Of a stretch of DNA of 64,000 nucleotides, positions 44,923 to 54,900 are shown piece after piece. How positions within the stretch are numbered: the first letter of the stretch is position 1; each line of letters starts with the position of its first letter. This DNA comes from Microcoleus sp. AS-A8 (GTDB taxonomy: Bacteria; Cyanobacteriota; Cyanobacteriia; Cyanobacteriales; Coleofasciculaceae): the NCBI GenBank assembly GCA_039962225.1, contig JAMPKV010000002.1, positions 1 to 64,000 on the forward strand, read 5' to 3'. Made by a program: the position numbers and the translations under genes. The notes below the pieces were generated by a model. That model saw only the letters and a list, made by a program, of their open reading frames with translations. It was not told where the DNA came from and searched no databases.

Positions 44923-47859
44923 ATGGCTACCTCATCTAACCCTCTACCGATCCATTCGACCCTGGAGCAGGGGGCGATTGCTTCTGATCTTGTCACCGTT
45001 CAGGCGGCAATGATTAACCAAATTGCTCAAGCGGCACTGGGGAAGCTGGTTCTCGATGACGTGCTACACTCCATCACTCAACAGCTACAAGATACTTTGT
45101 CAGTGAGTGGCTGTTTAATCGTTCAATTTGACGCTACCCCAGGTAGGGCGGTAGAGGACGAGTTCGGACAGGGTGTAGCGGCGCGATCAGTGAAGGTTGC
45201 AATAGCTCAACAAAATACTAAAGTCATTTCGGCTGAACGTCTCTCTCGTATATGCGATCAGTTTTACCAGTACTATCATTCCTGGCTGACTCAGGGAAAA
45301 TCGGTCAGTTTCCCTGGCACGGGTCAACCAATCTCCGCCACGATTCAGGACGCGCTCCAGGAAAATAGTCTTTGTGGAATCTTGATTGTGCCCTTATTGC
45401 ATTCCTCAACTTACCTGGGTGGAATTACCCTGTATCAGTGTGAGTATCAACGGGAATGGACTGATCAGGAAATTGCCTTTGTGCAAGCTATTGCTGATCA
45501 GTGTGCGATCGCCTTAGTCCTTACGACGCTAGTGCAGCGATCTGCAACGGAACTCACACACCGGCAAGAGAGCGAAAGAGCCTTGTACGAGAGTCAGAGA
45601 CTATTACAAGCCAGTGTTGCCCGAAACCATGCCCTATTAGAAGCTATACCCGATGCCATATTTCGCGTGACGCGAGATGGCATTTATTTAGATTGGAAAG
45701 CTGCCAAACAGGATACTCTATCGGTTTCTACGACTGAAATCATTGGGCGACATTTGCATCAAGTCTTGCCGACTGAGGTGGCAGGGCTGATTTGGCATCA
45801 TGTTGAGCTAGCCCTTGAAACCAATGAAACGCAACTCGTTGAGTATCATCTTTGGGTAAATGGCAAATCCCATCACTTTGAAGCTCGCATTGTTAAAAGT
45901 GGAGCTGATGAAGTTGCTGTGATTGTACAGGATATCACCGAGCGTGTAGAAGTACGAGTTGCCCTAGAACAACTCAATGATGCCTTAGAAATCCGAGTGG
46001 CAGAGCGCACAGCCGCCTTAAGGGAGGCGAACCGCATCCTTAGAGCCGAGATTATCGAGCGTTACAGGGCACAGGAGCAACTCAAGCAGAGTGAAGAACG
46101 GTTTCGCAATTTAGTCGAAACCAGCAGTGATTGGGTATGGGAAGCCGATGAAAATGCTGTTTATACCTATGCCAGCCCTAAGGTTGAGAGCTTGTTAGGT
46201 TACAAAGCTTCAGAAGTTTTAGGCAAAACGACCTTTGACTTCATGCCACCCCAAGAACGTCAGCGTGTTACTGACTTTTTTGCTCAACTTTCCGCCTCGC
46301 GCCAACCCTTCACCTGTTTGGAAAATACCAACATCCATAAGGACGGTTATCTGGTGGTTCTCGAACGCAGTGGCGTTCCGATTTTTGATGCCAAAGGTAT
46401 ATTTCGGGGTTATCGCGGGATTGATCGAGACATCACTAAACGCAAGGAATCAGAGAAGGAAGTCCAGTTCTTGCACTCTATTACGCGGGCAATCTTTGAG
46501 TCACGAGACTTTTATGCAGCTCTTGGTGTGGCACTCCAGAAAGTCTGTGAAGCCACAGGGTGGGATTTTGGCGAAGCTTGGGTGCCGAAAGCCGATGGGA
46601 CTGTGCTGGAATGCAGTCCTGCCTGGTTCAGCAAGACCAAAAGTCTAGAGCGATTCCGCAACGCCAGCGAGTCGTTGACATTTGCCCCCGATGTGGGTTT
46701 ACCAGGACGGGTCTGGGTCGCCAAAAACCCTGAGTGGCGACGTGATGTGTCAGCCGAATCCAATCAAATTTATCTGCGTGCTCAGATCGCCAAGGAAGCA
46801 GGTCTTAAAGCTGCATTGGGAATTCCCTTGCTGACCACTGATGGAGTCCTGGCGGTTCTCGTCTTTTATATGTTTGAATCCAAGGACGAAGACCAACGGT
46901 TAATTGAACTCATTGCGGCTTCAACAGAATTAGGTTTAATGATTCAACGCAAGCAAGCAGAAGGGGAAATTCGCAAAGCGTTGGAGAAGGAGAAGGAACT
47001 GAGGGAACTCAAATCTCGCTTTATCAGCATGACATCTCACGAGTTTCGGACACCTCTGACCACGATTCACTCTTCAGCTGAATTATTGGAACATTACGGC
47101 TATAAATGGACAGAGGAGAGGAAGCTTACTCATCTGTATCGCATTCAATCCTCGGTCAAATATATGACCAAGCTATTGAATGATGTTTTAATCTTGGGGA
47201 AGGCAGAAGCAGACAAAATTAAGTTACACTTAGTTCCCTTAAATTTAGAAAATTTCTGCCATAATTTGGTGGAAGAATTGCAACTCAATGACAACAGTCA
47301 GCACAAAATTATTTTTACTTGTGACTGGAGATTAGGGGCTGCTCAAGGTAAAGTAGGTCAGGGAGAAAATGAGGCCGGAGTGCATCCGGGGACGGCAGCG
47401 ATGGAGAAGGCCTCAACTCAATGTCAGGAGGAGAACCACAGCCTCACTATTGGACTACATCCCGCTACGCTAACACCTCGTCAGCTCTACATGGATGAAA
47501 AGCTGTTGCGGCAAATTTTAGAGAATTTGCTGAGCAATGCCATGAAGTACTCTTCTAGCGGTAGCCGTGTTGAGTTTACACTCAGCTACTTGGAAACGCA
47601 GGTTGTTTTTCAAATTCGTGATCGCGGTATCGGAATTCCGAACGAAGATCAACAGAGATTATTTGAAACCTTCCATCGGGCAACGAATGTTGGCACCATT
47701 GCAGGGACAGGTCTGGGTCTGGCAATCGTTAAAAAGTGTGTTGATATCCACCAAGGTCAGATTGCCGTGGAGAGTGAAATCGGGGTAGGCACTATGTTTA
47801 CAGTCACACTACCAATCTACAACTTGGAACCCGCTCATGAAAAAAATTCTTGTGATTGA
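44923..47859 (+). CDS. GAF-PAS-PAS-GAF hybrid-sensor histidine kinase
   Basis: This 978-residue kinase is soluble. Domains in order: GAF (about 35-210), PAS (about 235-345, ARNHALLEAIPDAIFRVTRD), coiled linker, PAS (about 385-510, ERFRNLVETSSDWVWEADEN) with a PAC block RGIDRDITKRKESE, GAF (about 515-685, TRAIFESRDFYAALGVALQK), HisKA (FISMTSHEFRTPLTTIHSSA) and ATPase (ILENLLSNAMKYSSSGS, DRGIGIP, GTGLGLAIVKKCVDIHQGQI). Between HisKA and ATPase about 40 residues (AAQGKVGQGENEAGVHPGTA and on) are not part of the fold and derive from a dispersed repeat. The stop overlaps the next gene by 23 bases. The ATG at 44923 is preferred to a TTG at 44914. Confidence 0.93.
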   Translation: MATSSNPLPIHSTLEQGAIASDLVTVQAAMINQIAQAALGKLVLDDVLHSITQQLQDTLSVSGCLIVQFDATPGRAVEDEFGQGVAARSVKVAIAQQNTKVISAERLSRICDQFYQYYHSWLTQGKSVSFPGTGQPISATIQDALQENSLCGILIVPLLHSSTYLGGITLYQCEYQREWTDQEIAFVQAIADQCAIALVLTTLVQRSATELTHRQESERALYESQRLLQASVARNHALLEAIPDAIFRVTRDGIYLDWKAAKQDTLSVSTTEIIGRHLHQVLPTEVAGLIWHHVELALETNETQLVEYHLWVNGKSHHFEARIVKSGADEVAVIVQDITERVEVRVALEQLNDALEIRVAERTAALREANRILRAEIIERYRAQEQLKQSEERFRNLVETSSDWVWEADENAVYTYASPKVESLLGYKASEVLGKTTFDFMPPQERQRVTDFFAQLSASRQPFTCLENTNIHKDGYLVVLERSGVPIFDAKGIFRGYRGIDRDITKRKESEKEVQFLHSITRAIFESRDFYAALGVALQKVCEATGWDFGEAWVPKADGTVLECSPAWFSKTKSLERFRNASESLTFAPDVGLPGRVWVAKNPEWRRDVSAESNQIYLRAQIAKEAGLKAALGIPLLTTDGVLAVLVFYMFESKDEDQRLIELIAASTELGLMIQRKQAEGEIRKALEKEKELRELKSRFISMTSHEFRTPLTTIHSSAELLEHYGYKWTEERKLTHLYRIQSSVKYMTKLLNDVLILGKAEADKIKLHLVPLNLENFCHNLVEELQLNDNSQHKIIFTCDWRLGAAQGKVGQGENEAGVHPGTAAMEKASTQCQEENHSLTIGLHPATLTPRQLYMDEKLLRQILENLLSNAMKYSSSGSRVEFTLSYLETQVVFQIRDRGIGIPNEDQQRLFETFHRATNVGTIAGTGLGLAIVKKCVDIHQGQIAVESEIGVGTMFTVTLPIYNLEPAHEKNSCD

Positions 47860-49600
47860 AGACGAAGATTTCGTCCGGGAAAACATCCTAGAACTTCTCG
47901 ATGTGGAAGGATTTGAGGCCATTGGCGCAGAAAATGGTCAAGTCGGACTCAATTTAGCCAAAGGCATCATTCCTGATTTGATTGTGTGCGATGTGATGAT
48001 GCCTGGATTAGACGGTTACGGCGTTCTGAGAGCGATACGTCAAGACGCACTCACGGCTTCGATTCCTTTTATCTTTTTAACGGCGAAAGCGGCGAAAGCG
48101 GATTTTCGTCAGGGAATGGAATTAGGAGCTGATGATTATATTACCAAACCGTTTACGAGAGCAGAACTCTTAGGTGCGATCACCAGCCGATTGAAAAAAC
48201 AAGCTACTCTCGAAACCCTCTACAACTCCGAACTCCAACAAGCCAAAGCAGAAATCAATTACTTAATTCACCATGACAGTTTGACTCACTTACCGAATCA
48301 ACTGTCCTTGCGAGAGCAGTTTAAGCAGGTACAATCCCAAGATATCAGCAATGAAAAATTAGTAACCGTTCTGTCTCTCGATTTAGACCGATTTAACCAG
48401 ATTAACGATAACCTGGGTCAGGCTGTAGCTGATGTATTGCTCAAAGCCGTCGCTGAACGGATCAAGACTTGTGTTGGCAGCCTAGGTATAGTGGCTCGCT
48501 TAAATACCACTCAATTTGCCATTATCCTAGCGTTCGCTCAGCAAGATGCCTGTTCTACACAGTATAAAAGAGAGGTAGGTAATCTTGCCCAAACTCTCCT
48601 GAACAGCCTCTCCCAAACCTTTGAGTTAGCGAATCAAGAACTGTTTATCACCGCTAGTATTGGCATCGCTCTTTATCCCCGTGATGGTACAGAGATTGAA
48701 CAATTACTCAATCATGCCAATACAGCATTGACTCAAGCCAAGCAACATGGAGGCAATCAATATCAGTTTTACTCCACTGCCTTTAACATCGGCTCTTCGG
48801 ATCGTCTTGCTTTACAAAGCAGTCTCCGACATGCCTTAGAACGCCAAGAACTCTTGCTCTACTATCAACCTCAAGTAAATTTGAAAACGGGGCAAATTGT
48901 CGGTGCAGAAGCGCTCGTGCGTTGGCAGCATCCAGATCGGGGTCTTATATCACCCGATAAGTTTATCCCGATCGCGGAAGAAACGGGGCTGATTGTACCG
49001 ATTGGAGAATGGGTGTTGAAGACCGCTTGCCAGCAAACCAAAGTCTGGCAAAATGCGGGTTTTAGTCATTTACGAATAGCCGTAAACTTATCAAGCCGTC
49101 AATTCAGTCAAATTGACTTGCGCCATCAGTTAGTTGCTATCCTCATGGAAACAGGACTAGACCCTAAATATATCGAATTAGAACTCACTGAAAGCATGTT
49201 GGTACACAATACAGAGGTGGCAATCCGGAGGTTAAATGCCTTAAAGTCTCTCGGTGTGGAAATCGCCATTGATGATTTTGGCACCGGATATTCTTCTTTA
49301 AGTTACTTGCAGCAATTTCCCTTCGATATCTTAAAAATTGACCGTTGCTTCATCCAGAATATTACGGACAATCCCAACAATGCAGCCATTACTAAAGCCA
49401 TTATTGAAATGGCCAAAACTCTAAATCTTAAATTGATGGCAGAGGGCGTCGAAACCGAAGCAGAACTTTCTTTTGTTTGCCAAAATCACTGTGATGGAAT
49501 GCAAGGTTATTTGTTCAGTCGCCCCTTGCCTAGCCATGATTTTGAACAATTACTAAAGAAGAATAAGCGTTTACCACTCCCCATTAACTCAAGCAAGTAG
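47837..49600 (+). CDS. Response regulator with degenerate GGDEF and intact EAL domain
   Basis: Domains in order: receiver (about 1-125, phospho-Asp in PDLIVCDVMMPGLDGYG), GGDEF-like (about 150-315) and EAL (about 330-575). In the GGDEF-like part the signature is RLNTTQFAI instead of RxGGDEFA, so it should not make cyclic di-GMP, though it could bind GTP. The EAL part keeps GAEALVRWQHP, AVNLSSRQFSQ, ELTESML, IDDFGTGYSSLSYL, LKIDR, AEGVETEAE and GMQGYLFSRPLP, so phosphodiesterase activity on cyclic di-GMP is likely. It overlaps the kinase gene and is probably phosphorylated by it. Confidence 0.93.
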   Translation: MKKILVIEDEDFVRENILELLDVEGFEAIGAENGQVGLNLAKGIIPDLIVCDVMMPGLDGYGVLRAIRQDALTASIPFIFLTAKAAKADFRQGMELGADDYITKPFTRAELLGAITSRLKKQATLETLYNSELQQAKAEINYLIHHDSLTHLPNQLSLREQFKQVQSQDISNEKLVTVLSLDLDRFNQINDNLGQAVADVLLKAVAERIKTCVGSLGIVARLNTTQFAIILAFAQQDACSTQYKREVGNLAQTLLNSLSQTFELANQELFITASIGIALYPRDGTEIEQLLNHANTALTQAKQHGGNQYQFYSTAFNIGSSDRLALQSSLRHALERQELLLYYQPQVNLKTGQIVGAEALVRWQHPDRGLISPDKFIPIAEETGLIVPIGEWVLKTACQQTKVWQNAGFSHLRIAVNLSSRQFSQIDLRHQLVAILMETGLDPKYIELELTESMLVHNTEVAIRRLNALKSLGVEIAIDDFGTGYSSLSYLQQFPFDILKIDRCFIQNITDNPNNAAITKAIIEMAKTLNLKLMAEGVETEAELSFVCQNHCDGMQGYLFSRPLPSHDFEQLLKKNKRLPLPINSSK

Positions 49601-49622
49601 AGGATTGTGAAAAGATAAAGCG

Positions 49623-50711
49623 ATGAAGAAGATTTTGGTGATTGAGGACGAGCAATCCGTGCGAGAGAATCTCCTGGACTTGCTGGATGCTGAAGATTTC
49701 GAGGCAATTGGTGCGGCAGATGGCAAAGTAGGTGTTGAGTTAGCGAATACTCATCTGCCCGATTTGATTATTTGTGATGTGATGATGCCCGAACTGGATG
49801 GTTTTGGGGTCTTGACTGCCTTGCGCTCTTCCCCAGTTACCGAAACGATTCCCTTTATTTTTCTCACGGCAAAATCGGACAAAATGGATCTACGTCAGGG
49901 GATGTCTCTGGGTGCAGATGATTACCTGACGAAGCCATTTACTAGAACGGAATTACTGGGAGCTATTTCGGTTCGTTTTGAAAAAAAAGCCACGTTGGAG
50001 AAGCATTCTCAGAAAAAATTAGATGAGTTACGTAACAGCATTACCTTATCCCTGCCTCACGAACTACGAACTCCCTTAAATGTTATTCTTGGTCTTTCCG
50101 AACTTTTGGTAGAGGAATCGGATATTTTGGAACGCCAAGAAGTTGGGGAAATGGCGCAAGGAATTCATAAATCGGCTGAACGTTTATTAAGGCTGATTCA
50201 AAATTTTCTATTGTATGCAGAACTGGAACTCATGACTACAGATTCTGAGCAAATCCAGGCATTGCAAAACGGTCAGGTTAGTTCAGCAGCTTCAGTTATC
50301 GAAGAGATTAGTATTCGTCAAGCGCATCAGGCCGGTAGAGAAGCCGATTTACAGTTGGAATTGCAAGATTCTAGCGTTCAGATTGCCAAAGTTAGACTAG
50401 AAAAAATTATTGAAGAACTAGTTAATAATGCCTTTAAGTATTCTTTGGCAGGCACACCCGTTCGCATCTTTGCCGCTCCAATGGAGCAGATGTTTACTTT
50501 ATCCGTAACCGATTGCGGCAGAGGAATGACAGCCGCGCAAATTGCTCAAGTAGGAGCGTATATGCAATTTGAGCGTAAACTTTACGAACAACAAGGTTCA
50601 GGCTTAGGACTGGCGATTGCTAAACGCCTGACTCAACTGCTAGGTGGAGAATTAACCCTGGAGAGCATACCCGAAAAACAAACCACGGTGAGAGTTGTGC
50701 TGCCGATTTGA
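49623..50711 (+). CDS. Receiver-histidine kinase hybrid protein
   Basis: The 362-residue protein starts with a receiver domain (about 1-120, phospho-Asp in [17 protein letters not shown]) and ends with a kinase: [20 protein letters not shown] (phospho-His near residue 149), [26 protein letters not shown] and [20 protein letters not shown]. The receiver-first order is common in cyanobacteria and lets an upstream kinase control a downstream one. It is the last of four signalling genes, 22 bases after the EAL gene, and overlaps a possible upstream extension of yebC. Confidence 0.93.
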   Translation: MKKILVIEDEQSVRENLLDLLDAEDFEAIGAADGKVGVELANTHLPDLIICDVMMPELDGFGVLTALRSSPVTETIPFIFLTAKSDKMDLRQGMSLGADDYLTKPFTRTELLGAISVRFEKKATLEKHSQKKLDELRNSITLSLPHELRTPLNVILGLSELLVEESDILERQEVGEMAQGIHKSAERLLRLIQNFLLYAELELMTTDSEQIQALQNGQVSSAASVIEEISIRQAHQAGREADLQLELQDSSVQIAKVRLEKIIEELVNNAFKYSLAGTPVRIFAAPMEQMFTLSVTDCGRGMTAAQIAQVGAYMQFERKLYEQQGSGLGLAIAKRLTQLLGGELTLESIPEKQTTVRVVLPI

Positions 50712-50848
50712 TCGGTGAGTCATCAGACACAGGGTTGAAGGTTAGAAGGTTAAGTAAATACTCCAAATTCGGTAAACTCGGAAATGTACCGTCAGACACA
50801 GGCGGAATATTTATCGTTTGCCGAGAACCTCGATTTAGTTTTGAAGCT

Positions 50849-51616
50849 ATGGCAGGACACAGTAAATGGGCGAATATTAAGCGTCAGAAAGCGAGAGTGG
50901 ATGCAGTAAAGGGGAAAACCTTTGCTAAACTCTCACGGGAGATTATTGTTGCGGCTCGCATGGGTGTTCCTGATCCGGAAGGTAATTTCCGGCTACGTAC
51001 CGCTATTGACAAAGCCAAGGCGGCGGGAATCCCCAACGACAATATTGATCGGGCGATTGCTAAAGGTTCTGGACAACTGGGCAACGATAACGACAATCTG
51101 GAAGAAATTCGCTACGAAGGTTATGGCCCTAGCGGTGTCGCTATTTTAATTGAGGCGCTGACAGATAATCGCAATCGCACGGCGGCTGATTTGCGGGCGG
51201 CGTTCACGAAAAATGGGGGTAATCTCGGTGAGACTGGTTGCGTCTCCTGGATGTTTGAGCAAAAAGGCGTCGTTGTTCTGGCTGGTGCTGTGGCGGAAGA
51301 GCAGTTGTTGGAAGCGTCTTTGGAAGGGGGTGCCCAGACTTATGAGCTATCGGAGGAGGAGGACACCCCGGTAGCGGAGGTGTTTACTGAAGTCAGCAAT
51401 CTGGAAATCCTGAATCAAACATTGAAGGAAAAAGGCTTGCCGGTGCGTGAGGCAGAGTTGCGTTGGATACCGAGCAATACGATAGAAGTAACTGAGCCAG
51501 ATTTAGCGCGATCGCTCCTCAAGTTGATGGATGCTTTGGAAGATTTGGATGATGTGCAAAGTGTGACTGCAAACTTTGAGATGGCAGATGAGTTGATGTC
51601 GCTGACGATGGTGTAG
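50849..51616 (+). CDS. YebC/PmpR family protein
   Basis: The protein of 255 residues starts [20 protein letters not shown], the family hallmark, continues [40 protein letters not shown] and ends with a YebC-typical [20 protein letters not shown]. YebC proteins are ribosome- or DNA-associated; recent work on relatives links them to translation of proline-rich stretches, while others act as transcription regulators. The ATG at 50849 fits all homologues; the frame is open upstream to 50708 without support. It starts 137 bases after the signalling cluster. A terminator follows at 51802. Confidence 0.95.
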   Translation: MAGHSKWANIKRQKARVDAVKGKTFAKLSREIIVAARMGVPDPEGNFRLRTAIDKAKAAGIPNDNIDRAIAKGSGQLGNDNDNLEEIRYEGYGPSGVAILIEALTDNRNRTAADLRAAFTKNGGNLGETGCVSWMFEQKGVVVLAGAVAEEQLLEASLEGGAQTYELSEEEDTPVAEVFTEVSNLEILNQTLKEKGLPVREAELRWIPSNTIEVTEPDLARSLLKLMDALEDLDDVQSVTANFEMADELMSLTMV

Positions 51617-51801
51617 CGGCTGGAATATACTCCATTGAAGCTGTCCTCTACGCAGTGGGTTCATCTTGGTTCCCGTCTCGATAGAGGAAAGCTTTTTGTT
51701 CTCTGAAGCTTTCACTCAAGATAGACACTTTCCCTAGCAATTTTGATATAGTCGTATAAAAAGAGAGTATTGTGTCAACCGTCTTAAGATGAATTTATTT
51801 T

Positions 51802-51838
51802 GCGTTTCAATTTGTGTTGAAACGCTTGAGCTTTTTTT
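51802..51838 (+). terminator. Intrinsic terminator after yebC
   Basis: GCGTTTCAA (51802-51810) pairs with TTGAAACGC (51817-51825), and seven T follow at 51832-51838. It lies 186 bases past yebC; a TATAGT at about 51744 could instead start a short RNA ending here. Confidence 0.8.
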
Positions 51839-51956
51839 GTGCGATATCTCAATCGGACAAAGGTGCATCCTTAACAACAATACAACCCAAGCCAATCTGT
51901 GAATCTTATACTCTCGTTCCTTTGGGGAGTACCTTTGCCAAATCGAGATCGTTTAC

Positions 51957-54900
51957 ATGAAAAATTTGTTTAATGCCTTCATCTCCTACGGGAGAGCAGA
52001 TAGTAAAGCGTTTGCTACAAAACTTTATGCCCGCTTGCTGGAACAAGGGTTAAAAGTTTGGTTTGACCAAAATGATATTCCCCTTGGGGTCGATTTTCAA
52101 AACCAAATTGATGATGGCATTGAGAAGGCGCATAACTTCCTATTTATCATTGCACCACATTCGATTAATTCGCCCTATTGCGGCAAAGAAATTGAGCTAG
52201 CAATTAAGCTGAATAAACGCATTATTCCACTGTTGCACGTTGAACAAATTAATCAGGAAACTTGGCAGCAGAGATTTCCTAAAGGGACGATTCAAGAGTG
52301 GGAAGCTTATAAAGCGAAGGGATTACATTCGAGTTTTCCCAATATGCATCCAGCGATTGGGAAGATTAACTGGGTATATTTTCGAGAGGGGATAGATGAT
52401 TTTGAGGCTTCTTTTACAGGCTTAATGAATCTGTTGGGCAGACATCACGATTATGTCGAGCAGCATACCCAATTTTTAGCCAAAGCCTTGGAGTGGGAGA
52501 GGTATCAAAAACAAACGAGCTATCTGTTAGTTGGGGAAGAACGACAACAAGCAGAAGCTTGGCTAAAGATACACTTTAAAGACGAGCAACCGCCTTGTAT
52601 TCCTACTGATTTGCATTGCGAATACATTACCGAAAGTATCAAGAATGCGAATAACTTGATGACGCAGGTGTTTATCTCCTACGCCGAAGAGGATAGGGCG
52701 ACGATGGAGAAGCTTCGCAATAGCTTGAGGCGGGAGAGTATCACAGTTTGGACGAATAAGACGGATATTCAAACGGGGGAAGCATTTGAGGAGGCGATTA
52801 AGCGGGGGATTGAACAAGCAGATAATGTGGTTTATCTGCTTTCAACGGACTCGATAAATTCAGATTTTTGTCAGCAAGAATTGGACTTAGCATTGTCACT
52901 GCACAAGCGGATTATTCCTGTGTTGGTGCAAGAAACTGAAGCAAATCAGGTGCCGATTGCGTTGCGTTCTTTGCAGTATATCGACCTCACAGACAATGTG
53001 TTGGAAGACGATTACTTGCTCGATGAAAGTCAATTGTTGAAGATTTTTCATCAGGATGCGGCTTACTACAATGAACATAAAATTCTGTTGACTAAAGCGC
53101 TGAAGTGGAAGCGACAGCATGAGAATCCCAGCATTCTGCTGCGAGGGTATAACTTGCGGAGTGCTGAAACTTGGTTAAAGGTTGCACAGAAAAGGACACA
53201 GCATCCACCCACGCCCTTACAGGAAGAATTTATTGCCGAAAGTCTGCGGCAACCGCCTGCTGAGTCTCTGGATGTGTTTGTCTCCTATTCCCGTGCTGAC
53301 GCGGATTTTGCTCGAAAGCTGAATGATAGCTTACAGATTCAGGGCAAGACAACTTGGTTTGACCAAGAAAGTATTGCATCGGGAAGTGATTTTCAGCAGG
53401 AGATTTATCGCGGAATTAAAGTATGTGACAACTTTTTGTTTATTCTGTCACCGCGATCGGTGAATTCACCTTATTGTAAGGACGAGGTGGAGTATGCAGC
53501 TTCGTTAAATAAACGGTTCGTGACGTTGCTGCATCGGGAGGTAAATCCCAGCGATTTGCATCCAGAATTAGCCAAGGTACAGTGGATTGATTTTAATCAG
53601 AATGAGCGGGATTTTAATGCCAATTTCAATCAGTTGGTGAGAACGCTTGATACTGATCGGGAACACGTTCACAATCATACGAAATGGTTGCAACGAGCGA
53701 TCGAATGGCAGGAGAAAGATAAAAGTGCTGATTTGCTGTTGCGGGGTAATGAATTTGCCATTGCTCAAAATTGGTTGCAGGAAGCGGAAAAACAAAAGAA
53801 GCAACCCGTCGCGACTCGATTACAAAAAGAATATATAACAGCCAGTTGGAAGGCAATTGAAGCATCCAGAAAAAGAGAAAAATGGCGGATCATTATCTTA
53901 CGATCGCTACTCGGATTGGTGAGTGTTGTAGCGGGAGTTGCTGTTGTCGCAGGTGTGGAAGCTGGTAATCAGGGGAGACAAGCCAAAATAGCTCAAATAA
54001 ATTCTTTGGGGCAGTATTCATTGTTATTCTCTAAATCAAATCGGCAATTCGAGGGTTTGATTGAAGCGATTAGGGCTGGAGAGCAGCTTCAACAGATTCA
54101 GAAACAAAAGATAACCGACAAGAAAACCGAGAGTATAGTTTTAAGAGCGCTTCAGGAAGCAATTTATGGAACTACGCTCAGAGAACACAATCGCTTGGTA
54201 GGACAAGGACATTTGACTGATGTCAACGCTGCGGTGTTTAGCCCTGACGGTAAGACGATTGCTTCTATTAGTGATGACAACACTATAAAACTCTGGAATC
54301 TTCAAGGTAAGTTACTCCAAACCCTCGACAAGCATACCGATCGTGTGCGGGGAACAGCGTTTAGTCCCGACGGTAAGACAATTGCTTCTGCTAGTGCTGA
54401 CAAAACTATCAAACTCTGGAATATTCAAGGTCAGTTACTGAGAACTATCAATGCACATAGTGATTGGGCAAGAGACGTAGCATTCAGTCCCGATGGTAAG
54501 ACGATTGTCTCTGCTAGTAGTGACAAAACTATCAAACTCTGGAGTACTCAAGGTAAACTACTGAGAACTCTCAAAGGACATGATAAGGAGGTCAGAGGCG
54601 TAGTGTTCAGCCCGGACGGTAAGACAATTGCCTCTGCTAGTGCTGACAAAACTATCAAACTCTGGAGTACTCAAGGTAAGCTACTGAGAACTCTCAAGGG
54701 ACATAATGATGAGGTCATTAGCTTAGTGTTCAGCCCTGATGGTAAAACGATTGCCTCTGCTAGTGATGACAACACTATCAAACTCTGGAGTACTCAAGGT
54801 AAGTTACTGAGAACTCTCAAGGAACATACCGAATGGGTGTGGGGTGTAGCATTTAGTCCGGATGGTAAAACGATTGCCTCTGCTAGTGATGACAATACGA

